From positions 992,001 through 1,056,000 of the forward strand of contig JBAMJR010000084.1 in NCBI GenBank assembly GCA_038501785.1: DNA of 64,000 bases. Reading direction: 5' to 3'. This document shows, piece by piece, positions 12,463 through 24,710 of this stretch. Every line of letters begins with the position of its first letter. Positions within the stretch are counted from its first letter, which is position 1. Source of the DNA: Myoxocephalus aenaeus. Lineage: Eukaryota; Chordata; Actinopteri; Perciformes; Cottidae. A program made the position numbers and the translations under genes. The notes beneath the pieces are model-generated. The model did no database searches. It was given only the letters and a program-made list of their open reading frames with translations, and was not told where the DNA came from.

Positions 12463-15400
12463 AGGATAGAAATGGTAAAGATGAGGACCCACAACAAGCT
12501 AATGCTAGTCAGCTGAACAGTTGCCTGAGGAGATAGTGGGACCCCGGCCAACGTCGACAAATCACTGCTGGGCATGTGAGAGAGGATCATTTCCACACTT
12601 TCACCCAACTTTCCATTGGTAGTGCCATGATAGATTGACTTGACCAGAAAATTCAACAAACGGAAACGTTGTTCAACAATTTGCAAACGAGACTAACCAA
12701 ACTGAAATCCACATCAACAAACAAGCAAGACAACTTGTAAAACAGTTAGAAATAACCTTAGTTTAACAGGTTTACCAGAAAGAAATGGAGGTCAGGGCCT
12801 CGGCATTAAACATCACCGATGGGATCCCTTCGGCTCAGTGTACTGCCCAAAGCTTGATGTTTTTTTATCATGAAACACGCCGTGAATGTGTCATCATACC
12901 CAATGGCCCCCAAGCCATCACAATGTTCTTAATTCATACACTTCCAAACTTGCATACGTTTTCAATGACAATATGTCTGGGTCTGGGTTCAAAACATTGC
13001 AGTCGGCACAATTAAAAATGGAAACAGACTGCTGACGTTCTTCATTTTGATCAACAATGGTCTACAGCACATGCCACACACAGAGCTACGTGCTCATCGA
13101 GTGGAATCTCTGGCTGTTTTTAATCAGATCAAGTCTTTTTTTATAGTTAGAGCAAATGTACAATTTTAATTCTATTTTCATCACCTCTGTGTTAAAATGA
13201 ATGAATGAACGATATTAAAACACAATAAATAAATCTCAAAGTTGGTGTCCATGTGTCTTGCCGTGTTAGATTCAGGTGCTCGCGTGATGGCTTAGTTGCA
13301 TCGCACGACTCATGGCCTTTTGCCAGATGTCCTAGAATACACCCGACTAACAAGAATCTTTCAAGCAGTGGAGATGCCAAGGGGAGGCTTTTTTTTTTTT
13401 TTTTTTCTTCTCTCCTCATGCTGGTGCGCTCGGCCGGACAGATCATTTTGGGATTGTGGCCAGAGATTTTTTGAGGGAATATGAGAGGGCAACCTCCTGC
13501 AATCAGGCAGTGTCGGTGACCACTCAAGTGCGACGCAACGGCCAGCTGCCACTCAAGATGCCGCCGGATCCCCCTTAGAAGTCTACTCCCGATGAGCTGT
13601 TTGTTTCACAGGCCCAGGGAAAAGACTGGACAAGCAAACAGCTGCTACAGATACTTTCCTGGATGGGCAACAACCTACAAAAGAGAAATGAGAACGTACT
13701 GTGCTGTGCTCAAGTTAGGACACAAAAATGGCTTTAATTTCTGACTATGGTCTCACATTATACGAACCACAGTCATTTGTAAGCTCTGCACAAAATTACA
13801 TTTGTTTCCTGAGATTGTTGCCATGTGATTAATGTTTGATCCATATCCAGTTTTCTGCAAGTCTAAAAGCATGTGTTAATGTTGATCACAGTGGTCAATT
13901 CCAACAAGTTGCAAGCCACTACTGCCCTCTATGTGTCACGTAGGTAACTACGGTCTTCTCACTGGAACAAAACCAGCATACTAAACGTTCAACAGCGTGG
14001 CCGGGCTCTTATTGTAGTGTAAACGCAGCTGTGAATGTTCTGATATAGCGATAAAGCCCATTCAAAACTAAAGCTAATAAACTGCTGTAGACTCCCAGGG
14101 GGTTTCCCTTCCACAAAAAAAATACATAAAACTGACTCAATAGTGTTCCAGTTTGAGAGGAGACTCCCAGCAGTAAACTCTCAACGTCCATCAGAGGCTC
14201 AGTGCTAACAGCCTTGTGTGGACATACAGACATACATTGAGGCCCCTCTATTGCAGCCTGATGCTGTGCCCATACCCCCTGTTGCTCCTCTCTGTCTCCC
14301 CATGCGGGGTCCTCCCATTCATTTGGCTCATTTGAATTCCGACGTGGGAGACCTCCGATGAGCCGGGTGAACTGTTACACTACACGACGAGACTGCTAAT
14401 TAATCACAGCGACTGTACACACTCTGCCCGTGTGCTGTTGACTCGTGGAGATAAATCTGCCGGGGGTTTTCGTCTAATGAGTTGGATGCACCTGTCTGGG
14501 AGCCGGTGATTACTCAAAGCGACGCTTGTCGACATCCGTCGGGGCGGGGGTTTGCTTTGCCGTCTTATTTTAGGTGTTAAGCAGTTAATTACTTAGCAGC
14601 CTCATAAGCGGTACGAGAAGAGAGTGGAGATTTAACTGAGATACAGATATCCTTTCCCAAATCCTCAAAAGACTTACAGAAAAATGCTGCAATGCTGCCA
14701 AATAAAGACAATATTTAAACTTGAATTGTACAATGTACCAGTATTTAAAAAGGTGTATTATAAATATGTATTAATATGAGTTATTTTCCATTTTCATACG
14801 CATTTTTCTTTTTCTTTTGTTGTGTAAATTGAATAAAATATGTCACATCCGGCAACCATCTTTGGGTTACCTTCTTAGGTAAACAGCAGAGTCTTTTTGA
14901 GGATTTGGGTAACATCTCCAGAAAGACAGACACGTAATGATAATAGAAGAGAGGCCCAGCGCTGGCCTCTTTGTGTCTCGTACCAGCTCTCAGCTCATCT
15001 GTCCTTGTTTACCCTGGAGGTTTCCTGGACATCATATGACTTCCTCTGATCACTTCCTCCACCTGCAGAGTTTCTCCCTGGTGATTTAAGCCACTCTGGC
15101 ACTTCTCCGGCCTCTGCTCTTGTTCCCAAACCACGGGGGACCTCCCTACTCCGCTTTCCCTCGCAGCCTTCCTTCCACCTTCCCCATCTTTCCTCAGATC
15201 CTCTCGCCCTCCTTCTTTCCTCCACTCTAATAGTTATTGTGTGCCCTCTCTTCAGTTCGCTTTCTATTTCTGCACTTTTCTGTTTTTGCTCCTTCGTCTC
15301 TCTCCTCTTCCTCCCCCCCTCCCACCAGCTCACTCCATCTCGCCACAGCAGAGCCCAGTTTGGCCTTGCTCTCCCCGTCTCTGCGTGTGAACTGTGTGTG

Positions 15401-16246
15401 CGGTGTTGGGATCCTGCCAACAAGGTTAGAGGAGGCATGCAGGAGACGATTAGGCACTTCAAAAGAATCTGCACAGGTGTGAGGGCTATCCCACACCAGC
15501 AGATGCAATGACACACACACACACACACACTTAATCTGAGAGCTCAGTGGCTTGTGGTCGCAGGTCCTCGTCAAAGTGAGGCCCCTTTGAAGGTCACTCG
15601 GAGACCAGGCAACATCTTTACATTACAAATATTACACCCAACTCCTCACCCCGTCTGGCTTGTGTTTACACTCCAATGTAGCGCGCACACACACAATGCA
15701 CACACACGCTTTTTTTATGGAGGCATTATTTTTATGATTATGTGTTTGTGAAAGCCCGTGGTAAACATCAGGAATAAAGAGACACACTCTTGGCTGCCAC
15801 AACTGCAGTAATGGCTCATTAAGTTGTTCCATACAAAATAAATTAATTGCAGTTTGTTTACACATGTGGAGTCTCTTTTTATGTAATTCAGGCCATGTGC
15901 ATGCATTGTCAGAAGATATAAAAGTCCATTAGGGGTAGAAGAAGAAATGCAGCCTCTCTTCGTTTATGACTCACTAAAGAATGACATGCAAGCTTTTATT
16001 ATGCAGAGCATCATGCTTGGGGTCATCCGCCTTGCCTTAAAACATAATAATCAGGCCTGTGTGCCATGTGACAGTGGGTTCTCCTCTTAGATCACCACAT
16101 TGTTTGCTTGAGGATGAACTGAAATCATGCTCAGCTGTGGAAAAACATATAAAAAAGGTCGCTTGTCCGACTTTCCTCAAAAGCAAACGTGTCATTAAAA
16201 GGATGGTTTTTTTGCGTGTGTTGTGGGGGATTTTTGTTGCATTATC
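12463..16246. other. Intergenic stretch without recognised genes
   Basis: No exon could be supported. The stretch holds a poly(T) run at 13,389-13,406, a CA microsatellite at 15,511-15,530 and a pyrimidine-rich block at 15,030-15,350. The block 14,330-14,620 is richer in non-repetitive sequence with homeodomain-type TTAATTA cores and could be a conserved noncoding element, but that cannot be judged from one genome. Confidence 0.5.
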
Positions 16247-16639
16247 TAGGGTGACCAGATTTGAGTTTGTGAAAAAGAGGACACTTCGTTCCGGGGGGGG
16301 TGGAGGTGGAGGTGGAGAGAGAGAGAGAGAGGGGGTAGCAGTAGTGTGTAGCATGCCGTGAACTTACATTTACGTTGAGATCGGTCGACCAATGACAGTT
16401 CTCTCTACAGTCAGAGCTTGCGCAAGAAGGTGCAACGTGAGGGAGATACCATTTCCAAAACTTGTAAGGGGGTAATAACTATTTTCCCGGACATACCATT
16501 TCCAAAACTTGTAAGGGGGTAATAACTATTTTCCCCGACGTAGCAAAATCCCGGACGTTTTTGGAATCCCTGCCGGACGCTTTTTTTAGGTCTCGAAAAG
16601 AGGACATGTCCGGGAAAAAGAGGACGTCTGGTCACCCTA
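16247..16639. mobile_element. Short inverted-repeat DNA transposon (MITE) with internal tandem repeat
   Basis: The 393-bp element is bounded by perfect inverted ends TAGGGTGACCAGA and TCTGGTCACCCTA. Flanks read CATTATC on the left and CATTAGC on the right, a 6-of-7 match that may be an eroded target-site duplication; the TA at both tips would also fit a Tc1/mariner-type TA duplication. Inside are several GAGGACA motifs and two adjacent copies of a 47-bp unit (16,446-16,492 and 16,493-16,539). It has no coding capacity. Confidence 0.65.
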
Positions 16640-17454
16640 CATTAGCCATATGCTTTTGGTCAGTGTTTCCACTAACTTCATCCTGCTTTCCAAAAAACAA
16701 TCGCACATATCAGTATTATGAAAAGTACGTCATGGCTTTTTCATTGCATTTTGAAATTCGGTTTCACTCCATGTGTAGCGTCACATAGTTAATTTGTTGT
16801 ATTTCATGCGTCTGCTTGGTTTAGGTTTGGGATTTTAGCTGTGATTTCACTCAAATAAAATGCTTTTGCATGCATCATTTTTTTATATAATATTAATCAC
16901 ACACACAGAAACTCATTACCCCACCCATGCAGCTACAGCCAGGACTCAAAGTCCACATGGAACTGATCGCAATTCAACAAACACTGTGTAAATAGCAACT
17001 AGTACGCCATAAACAGATCAAGAATCGCTGCTACACATAGGAGTAAATGCACTCTATGCACTTTAGAGAAAAGTCCACTTTTTTGTCCCGCTTGTCAAGT
17101 GTTTGGTGTACTTTAAAGCATGGCCAGTGGTTTTTAGCTGAACCATGTGACCTGCTCAGGGAGTAAATGTACAGTGTTGCACAGTTCTTACCTGTTTTTT
17201 TAATAATCAGCCAGTCATACTATTCAGAAATCCACATCAATGGGAAAACACATCCAGTACTGCCAGCATAATATGCATAATCAAAGCAGAGTCGAATCTG
17301 CTGTGGTTCAAAACTTACATCTTCTACTGCCAGAACTAACACAACTGTTCTAAAGTGTTACTTCAGTTAGATTATTATATCGGTTTCTTGCCGACAAAAG
17401 CACAGCTGCATGTCCACTCGTCTTTCCAAGTGTCTTTCCAATAATTTCTCCCCT
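16640..17454. other. Intergenic stretch, nothing recognised
   Basis: AT-rich DNA between two transposon remnants. I see no ORF, splice-bounded exon, RNA gene or repeat signature here. Confidence 0.5.
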
Positions 17455-17890
17455 CATAGATCTGCACTAAATACCCCATTGTGACAAAGTGAAAAGCAGG
17501 ATTTTAGATGTCTTTTGCTAAACTAAAACTAAGACCCATGGCATTATCAGCCTCAGCTTTTATTGGGTGTGACGCATCAAGCGTTACACACCTGGCTTTA
17601 GGGATTTTCTGCAGATCCCCTCAAGCTCTGTCAGGTTTGGATGGGGGCCGTCAGTGGACAGCCATCCCCAGATCTCTCCCGGGATGTTTGATGAGGTTCA
17701 AGTCCGGGCTCTCGTCCCCACGGCACGATGTTGGGTCCACCATGCCTCACCGTTGGGATGGTTCAGCGCAGGTGGTTAGCGATGCCTGGTTTCCTTCAGA
17801 CATGACAGGAGTCCAAATCGTGGCCAATCAAATTAAATTAACCACATGTTAATCAAGGTGTGGAAACATCTAAAAAAAGATTATCAAGAT
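17455..17890 (-). mobile_element. Decayed Tc1-like transposase fragment
   Basis: Read on the minus strand around 17,730-17,660, the sequence encodes ESPDLNLIKHPGRDLGMAVH. This is a worn version of the Tc1 transposase segment around the second catalytic aspartate (canonical form SPDLNPIEH followed by WRDLK). Nearby text on the plus strand, such as GTTCAAGTCCGGGCTCTCG and TGCCTGGTTTCCTTCAGACATG, is the familiar antisense of fish Tc1 elements. Stops and deletions interrupt it, and no inverted termini were recognised, so it is a dead internal fragment. Confidence 0.7.
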
Positions 17891-18580
17891 AAATCAGAGG
17901 CACGCGAGCTAAAGTATTTCGTATCATGGCCAATAGTCAGAATACTTGTATGTCAATATCGTCACCTTCCTAAAATAATGGGCTACGTCATTTTTTTTTG
18001 ACAAAAATGATTTTCTTGCCTAAATCTTCTCCTCATGATAGTGGCCACCTCTGGTAAAATCGCCTACATCTTCAGTTGAACAGATCATGCGATTCTACCC
18101 CTGTAGTATATGTCAAGAGTGTGACATTTTATTTTGCCTAAGTCAAAAGACAATCTGACTTTTTAATAATGCATTTTTAAGCTATCATTTAAGCTAGCAA
18201 TTTAGTTAGCATTTTTGCGATCATTTTTGTCAATGAAAATCTCACCGAACATAATATTAGTAATTAGTAAAGTGCCTTATGATGGGGTCATTCTGAATAA
18301 TCAGTACATTTACTTTTAGTATTGTAGCAACATTTTGTTACCAATACTTTATATGTTTACTTAAATAAAATATAAAATATCTGAATCCTTCTTTCACACA
18401 CGTTCACAGGAGGACAGTGAGCACATGTGGTATGGTGGCCCTGCTGGTTGCGTCATGATGTTTTTTGTTATCGAACAAAGAATCACTTTTTTTTTACATT
18501 AATCCGTTTAAATACATTACTGTCATAATAACTTGAAAAAAACATCATGAATTTAAGATGGTTGAAAAAGTACATTCCTA
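17891..18580. other. AT-rich intergenic stretch, nothing recognised
   Basis: Immediately upstream of the irak4 promoter region. No exon of a divergent gene was found on the minus strand, although human IRAK4 has PUS7L as its divergent neighbour. Confidence 0.45.
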
Positions 18581-18587
18581 ATCCTGT

Positions 18588-18601
18588 CCACTAGAGGGCA
18601 C
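18588..18601 (+). promoter_or_regulatory. CTCF-like motif
   Basis: The bases CCACTAGAGGGCAC fit the published CTCF core (CCASYAGRKGGCRS) at every position. It sits about 430 bp upstream of the irak4 start codon. Sequence match only; such words also occur by chance and in repeats. Confidence 0.35.
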
Positions 18602-18719
18602 TGTCACACTTCAAGCATGTAGGAAGGCGCAGGATATATATCTCTGCCTTTCTGTTTCTCTTTTATATTCTTCTGTTCCCTGCAAGTCTCTTAACTAAAA
18701 TAAATACACCAACAGGGTG

Positions 18720-19027
18720 TACACGTTGTGCTCTTACCGACATCCAGCGGGCGCACAGTTTGACGTGCGCCTTTTTTTCTGTCACCGCTTGTATTTCCGC
18801 GTTGAAGGTGGAGACTAAAGTATGACGGGCTGCTTGTGTTACGTTTGGGGAAGTTGCTCAATATGGGAAATACACACTTTACGAGACTGTGAGCATCGTT
18901 AGCAAAATATCCGTTTGCTATTGTTCTGCTTTCATGGGTTCACTCAATGGCGGATAATTAACACCCATAGCGGCGGTGTGAGTTGTATACCATGTCGGTA
19001 TAACTGTCAGACAGAATTTCTCGTAGA
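18720..19027 (+). promoter_or_regulatory. Putative irak4 promoter and 5' leader
   Basis: This is the sequence just before the irak4 start codon. It has more CpG than the DNA further upstream and no obvious TATA box at a convincing place. An inverted repeat of 7-bp arms (18,750-18,771) followed by a T run lies at its left side and is probably coincidental. The transcription start cannot be fixed from sequence; ETS-like CTTCCG words lie at the start of the coding exon. Confidence 0.4.
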
Positions 19028-22000
19028 ATGAATAACTCGGTAACTTCCGCTACTTACATCCGCAGCCTCAGTTATAGTTCACGTCGCAGGTTGTCCGACT
19101 TTTTGGACCCTCAGGACAGGTGGAAAGATGTTATTACCTCGATACGGAAGCCGAGTGGCGAAATGAGGTACTCGCAGCTTCATGTCAGGTAGGTGATGCT
19201 AGCTGATGGCACATCATGCAGATGTATTCATTGCTTTCTTTGAGATGGAGTATGCAAGTATTTATCTATCCATCCATCTATTTACTGTATTGTTTGTTCA
19301 GGAGGTTCGAAGCCCTTGTTGCACAGGGTAAAAGTCCCACAGTGGAGCTGCTGGTTGACTGGGGGACCAGTAACAGTACAGTGGGTGAACTTGTGGACAT
19401 TTTGAGGAGTCATAAGTTATTGGCTGCTGCTTGTGTCCTGCTACCTGGTATGTTTTTGAAAAATGCCAATATAATAATCACAGACTACATAATACGCCTA
19501 TAGCCCTATTTACAGCCAATGGTCACACTTACACCTACATTATCCTCTTTAAAACTGACATCACATCTTTAGTTTGAAAGTTAGATACTTCTGTTCAATG
19601 ATTTAAGTGACTAAGTACACACATTTGCTTATCATTCATTAAAAAAATAGATGTGTATTACATGTATTTGTCATGGACTCATCAAGTAGAAACAGCTTTA
19701 ATGTCATATTAAGAGAAGAGGTTTCGTTCCAGATGTAGGTTATTTTTATTTCTACAGTCTACAGGCAGGTAGACACAAACACTACCAGGTCATAGGTTCA
19801 AGATCCCAGTTTAATGAGATGCAAAACTACAATAATAACAAGTACCACCTGGTAACAATTTATTGGTAAAACTTTACCATGAAAAATATGAACTGCTTTC
19901 ATGATTGACGGGAGTAATACATACTTAACATATACATAGATGATCAACATAAATGCTTCCTATAAATACATTATGTATTTGTTTGTGTCAGAAATATGAT
20001 AATGCGTAAATGTCCATCTCACAAAGTAATCACAACCATTTTAAGGTAGTAGGACCACTCTTTTGAGTATCAACAAATGAACGTGGTGTCTTTTCTTTTG
20101 TCCCCACACAGAGGGAGAGGCCGTCTCTCCAGAGACACAGCCGGCCTCTCCACCTGTGGAAACAAACAGCCTGCTTTCAACTCGACTACTGGAAGAGACG
20201 GAGACACGGCCGCCTCCTGAACTCTCTGTTCTGCAGCCACAGATTCCACTGGAGAGCAGTGAGCCAGGCCACACAGGTGTTGCACTCTTCAAGCGCAGTT
20301 AATCCATATTTTAGCATGTTTTGTATTATTGATGTTCACACAGATGCCTGTAGACAGGCTAGTATAAATATGGCTTTTTTTTTTAGTTCATGTGCCTTAT
20401 ATGCATGTTTTGACTTTTGTTAAAATATCATATCCCCTTTGTGTAAGAAATAAACATTTGGGTTGATAAAGCTACTAAGTAATACTACTACTACTACTAC
20501 TACTAATACTAATAATAATAATAATAAATGTAAAGTTACAAAGTGCTTTACATGGGTGAATCTGAAAAACAATTACAAAACAATTACAAATCATCCGAGA
20601 ATGAAATGGAATCAAATATCCAACAATAATATAAGGTATAAACAATAAGAAGAAGAAGAAAGCAGATAAGATATGTTGGAAATAAAGCAATGTGCAAGCA
20701 TTGAGAGCTGGCATTTACTTCTAAACAAGTAGTGGAGGAAGAAGCATTCAGAAGTGTTACTGAAGCAAAAGCTGCATTAACACAATATACAACTACTCAA
20801 TTACATTTAAAATCATGCAATTAAAAAATGCAAAAGTTTTAAAAGTATAAGTACTAATGCATAAATAAAAGTGGCCCACGCAATATACTTTATATACTGT
20901 TGGGTGAACCTTGAACAATGCATCCTATTTTCTAAACTACCGATATGTTTTGTGTGTAAAATCGTAATCTGCAAGGTAAGTAGTACAATAAATTCCCTCT
21001 GCATTGTAGTGCAGTAATGTATAAAGTAATGGAGTAACAGTTTTACATTTCACCACTATGAACAAGGCGGTTTTATCTGAGTTCCTAACATCTTGATTTC
21101 CGTAGTGGCAAAATTATGCCGGTTCTGTGAAGAAAAAAAATATGTTTACAACATTGACCAGCAGGTGGCAGCAGTGGGACCTTAACCACAACAGTTTCTG
21201 TGTGCCTCTCAGACGGCTTCTCCAGTTTCTTCTACAACGAGCTGATGATGATTACGGGCAACTTTGATGACCGTCCCATCTCGGACGGCGGCCGCAGACT
21301 GGGAGAGGGAGGCTTTGGCACTGTGTACAAAGGTCTCCTTAACGACAAGCCTGTTGCAGTGAAAAAGCTCAATCCGGTAAGTGAAAAATATTGCCATGCC
21401 AATATCAATACTTGATGCAGATCTTACAAATTACAACGTAAAAAACTATCTCTATAAATATCTACCTCATTTAGATGGATGACATCTCCCTGGACGAGCT
21501 GCGAGTGCAGTTCAACCAAGAGATCCAGACCCTGAAAGTGTACGTTTCGTCCTCTGTCCATGTCCTTGTTAATCAGGTTGGTTTTGAGTGACTCACCGCC
21601 ACCTCATAACCATTACGTTTTATTAGCTAGAGCAGACAAGCTGTGTCTGAAGCAGGCCCTCCTAATCAAAGTAATGGAATTCAAGAGCGCGGAAAGCATT
21701 AAAAGAGTTTTCAGAAAGGCAGGCTGCATTAAGCCTGGGACAAACAAATACCTTCACTTTTAATAGATTTGTACACCCAGCATTTATAGCTACTAAATAC
21801 TTTTCATTGTAACTGTGACTAGTGCACTTCCCCTTAACTCTCAGCAAGGAAGCAAATAAGGGCATATTCCAAAATGTCCAGCTATTTCTTTCAGGCCAAC
21901 ATAGGTTAACATAATGATTCATATATTTGCATCTTCAGGTTTCATGAGACTGTTTGTTCCACAGGTTGAAACATGAAAACCTGGTTGACATGGTTGGATT

Positions 22001-22792
22001 TTCCTGTGACGGACAGCACCCATGTTTGGTGTACGCCCTTATGGTCAATGGTTCTTTGCTAGACCGACTGGCTTGCTTGGTAAGCACCATCCACACGGCA
22101 CACTCTGACTCCTAGTACTTAGATCATTTGATAATGTGCTTTTTGTCCTTTTTATAGGAGGGAAGTCCTCCGCTGTCCTGGCGACAGAGATCCTTGATAG
22201 CTGAAGGCACAGCGAGAGGCTTGGAGTATCTACACAGCAACCATCATGTCCACAGAGATGTTAAAAGGTGTATAAAAGCCCCTTTCCTCACTAACACTAA
22301 CTTACACCTGGCCTTTGTCTTTAGCGGGAAAGGTTACACCCGACATGCAATCCCGGGACAAATGTCTCTGCAGTAGTGTTTATCGGCTGTTTTCCTCCGC
22401 GTTCGTGACCTTAAACGTGACACCTTGCCCTTTTTAAATGATCTTTTCGTAAAGCAATAGTTCCACATTTGGGGAAATACGTGCATTGACTTTTTTTTGC
22501 GAGAGTTAGATGAAACGACGACTCACACTTCATGAGATAGTCTTGATGTTTCACCGCTCTCAGTGCTCAGAATGTATTTTTTTCCCCCCTTGTCAGTGCA
22601 AATATCTTGTTAGACGAAAGATTTGTGGCAAAGATCTCAGACTTTGGGCTGACGAGAGCGTCGGCCAAGCGCACGTCGACCACCATGATGACGGAGAGGA
22701 TTGTGGGTACCCGTGCATACATGGCACCTGAGGCGCTACGGGGAGAGATCACACCAAGATCTGATGTCTTCAGCTTTGGCGTGGTAGGCTTT

Positions 22793-22886
<94 letters not shown>

Positions 22887-23697
22887 GGGGGATATTATGT
22901 CAGGAAAGGAGAAACTGCAACTGTCAGCGAAAATATAGAACACGACTCTGCAGTTTAGTTTGACTGCAAAGTTTTATCAAAGTACTGACATGCGCATAAT
23001 CGCAGGATATAAACATTACAGTATACATTTCTTCCTGTTTGTGAAAATAGAGCTCTTTGTTATGTATCATCTGTCATTATTTTCGACTCAGAATGTGTGG
23101 TACTCAGTTGAGTACCACAGCTGTACTGTGTTAGCAGCTGTACATGTCGAATATATTATCCTTTTTATGACATTGGTTGAATGATTTATGGGATCAGCAG
23201 TGTACAAAACCGCCTGACCTTCTATATGGTGCAGTATATACAGCTTACATGTCTTAGTCGGACAGCTGTGGAAACACTGCAGAGTCTGTGCAGCTACCTG
23301 GCACATGGTGCAGTAACAAAGGTGTCCTGTCGTCCAGAGCCATGCCATTGACCCCCCGACTCTCTGCCATCTACAGGTGCTGTTAGAAATATTGTCTGGA
23401 CTCCCGCCAGCCGCCGAAAACCGTGAGCCGCAGTTCTTGGTGAGCAGCACAAAAGGGGCTTTCACTGCGTATCCTTCAAGCTGCAGGTTACAATTACAGC
23501 TCATTAAAGCCTTTGCATTTAATTAGCAAGGGTCCATTATCAGTGAGTCGCCATTAAAGAGTGACTGAAAGGATTTGAGCCAGTTTCAGCGGTGCTGCAA
23601 CATCAACTGCTGCACAAATGGTAAAACTCAAATGTTGTAGAAATGAAGGTCCTCCAGCAGGACAAGAGCAATAATAACTTTAAAAGTAAGCAATATG

Positions 23698-23793
<96 letters not shown>

Positions 23794-24710
23794 ATGTTAT
23801 CCATTTTATGACATTGGTTGAATGATTTATGGGATCAGCAGTGTATAAAACCGCCTGATATATATAAATTTTTTCAAATCATAGTTTTTAAGGTCTATTC
23901 CTGCCTTCAGTCACCTGTAGCGTGATCTCTCCTCACTCTCTTAGATGGAGATGATGCACGATATAGATGATGAAGACGAGGAGCTGACCTTTGAGGACTT
24001 CCTGGACAAAACGATGGGAGACTGGGACCTGAGCCAGGTGCAGAGTGTCTACTCTTTGGCCTGTAACTGCCTACACGACAGGAAAAACAGACGGCCGGTC
24101 ATCAAACAGGTACTGGCAGAGATATTAGGATGCAAGGTGTCAAGCTACTGCTACGGTTGGCATCTGCACTACTTCCTGTGTGTGTCACCTTGGGCGAAAT
24201 ACATAGCTGTATTGTCAGACCCAGGAGAACTCACACATCTGGTGAAGGAAGTCCCAGCAAATCCCACAAAATAACCAAAACCACCAACGTCCTAATCTGT
24301 CTCTCAATACTTTCCCAGCCTGTCACGCAGTGCAGCAGTGTGGCTTGTTGATGTGTTTTAAATTATTTAAGGGAAGCAATTGAGGTTTATGACTCAGCAA
24401 AAATATATTTGGCCTTCAAAGATGTTAGGTTGTAGCTACCATTTGGTAGAGGGCCGAGGTCAGGACACGAAGAACCGTAAAACGTGTGGATGTGAACCCG
24501 AAGAGAAGAATAAATATAGCGTGGGATTTGCTTCGACCATTTCCATATTTCTATATTTTCTGTATCTAATATAAGTTTTTACTCACTGTTTGAAAAATGC
24601 TAAAAAAAACGTATGTTAGTCATTCATATTCATATCTGTCTGTACAGGTCCTGCTGGAGCTTAAAGGAGTTGTCAAAAGCATGTCGCTGGATTTTATGGC
24701 GCAGGAGTGA
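19028..24710 (+). CDS. irak4: Interleukin-1 receptor-associated kinase 4 (11 coding exons)
   Basis: Serine/threonine kinase that joins MyD88 below Toll-like and IL-1 receptors and phosphorylates IRAK1/2. Exons: 19,028-19,188; 19,302-19,447; 20,112-20,276; 21,213-21,376; 21,475-21,539; 21,965-22,079; 22,158-22,267; 22,597-22,783; 23,377-23,439; 23,945-24,109; 24,648-24,710. All introns are GT-AG, phases agree, and the joined frame is 467 aa (human about 460). Residues 1-105 form the death domain (start MNNSVTSATYIRSLSYSSRR; later RFEALVAQGKSP), followed by a Pro/Glu-rich linker and the kinase from about 185. Visible landmarks: glycine loop GEGGFGTVYKG (188-198), lysine K208, tyrosine gatekeeper Y257 typical of IRAKs, HRD D306, DFG D324, MAPEALRGE. 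In the activation loop the residue aligned to human Ser346 is Glu342, while Thr338 and Thr341 keep the other two phosphosites. The ATG matches the vertebrate start. Orthology is very secure. Confidence 0.96.
20484..20526. repeat. ACT/AAT trinucleotide microsatellite in irak4 intron 3
   Basis: A run of ACT units passes directly into AAT units. It lies about 200 bp after exon 3 and has no visible role in splicing. Confidence 0.85.
20730..21058 (+). repeat. Teleost non-autonomous element, copy B, in irak4 intron 3
   Basis: The left end TAGTGGAGGAAGAAGCATTC and the right end TTTCACCACTA are inverted relatives of each other and match the teleost family also seen at 10,760-11,483 and 33,268-33,696. 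The body has AAGTATAAGTACTAATGC-type sequence characteristic of the family. It has no coding capacity and is about 330 bp long. Confidence 0.6.
21158..21172 (+). promoter_or_regulatory. CTCF-like motif in irak4 intron 3
   Basis: CCAGCAGGTGGCAGC fits the CTCF core consensus throughout. It lies about 40 bp before the acceptor of exon 4 and has the same orientation as the motif at 18,588. Sequence match only. Confidence 0.35.
22795..22883. repeat. CA microsatellite next to an irak4 splice donor
   Basis: About 44 CA units begin roughly 11 bp inside intron 8, directly after the donor GTAGGC at 22,784. Length variation here would alter the sequence just downstream of a 5' splice site. Confidence 0.95.
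23156..23858 (+). repeat. Recent 62-bp direct duplication flanking irak4 exon 9
   Basis: The copies are 23,156-23,217 and 23,797-23,858. They differ at only two positions over 62 bp and share the core TGACATTGGTTGAATGATTT. One copy is in intron 8, the other in intron 9 beside the AT microsatellite, so exon 9 (63 bp) lies between them. Confidence 0.9.
23699..23785. repeat. AT microsatellite in irak4 intron 9
   Basis: About 43 TA units, a perfect run. It sits just left of the second copy of the 62-bp duplication. Confidence 0.95.

Noticed and set aside
12276..12686. Upstream part of a 192-codon minus-strand frame including the SANT segment
   Set aside because: Only the last 55 codons resemble a protein family. 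The earlier part crosses the transposon end into flanking DNA.
15030..15530. 177-codon and overlapping Arg/Glu-rich minus-strand frames
   Set aside because: They read a pyrimidine-rich low-complexity block, with no splice context or family motif.
18750..18778. Hairpin with 7-bp arms followed by seven T, resembling a bacterial terminator
   Set aside because: The DNA is eukaryotic, the structure stands alone before irak4, and no small RNA gene ends there. Probably chance.
22793..22900. Thr/His-rich peptides from CA repeats, here and at 51,608 and 40,209
   Set aside because: They are translations of microsatellites.
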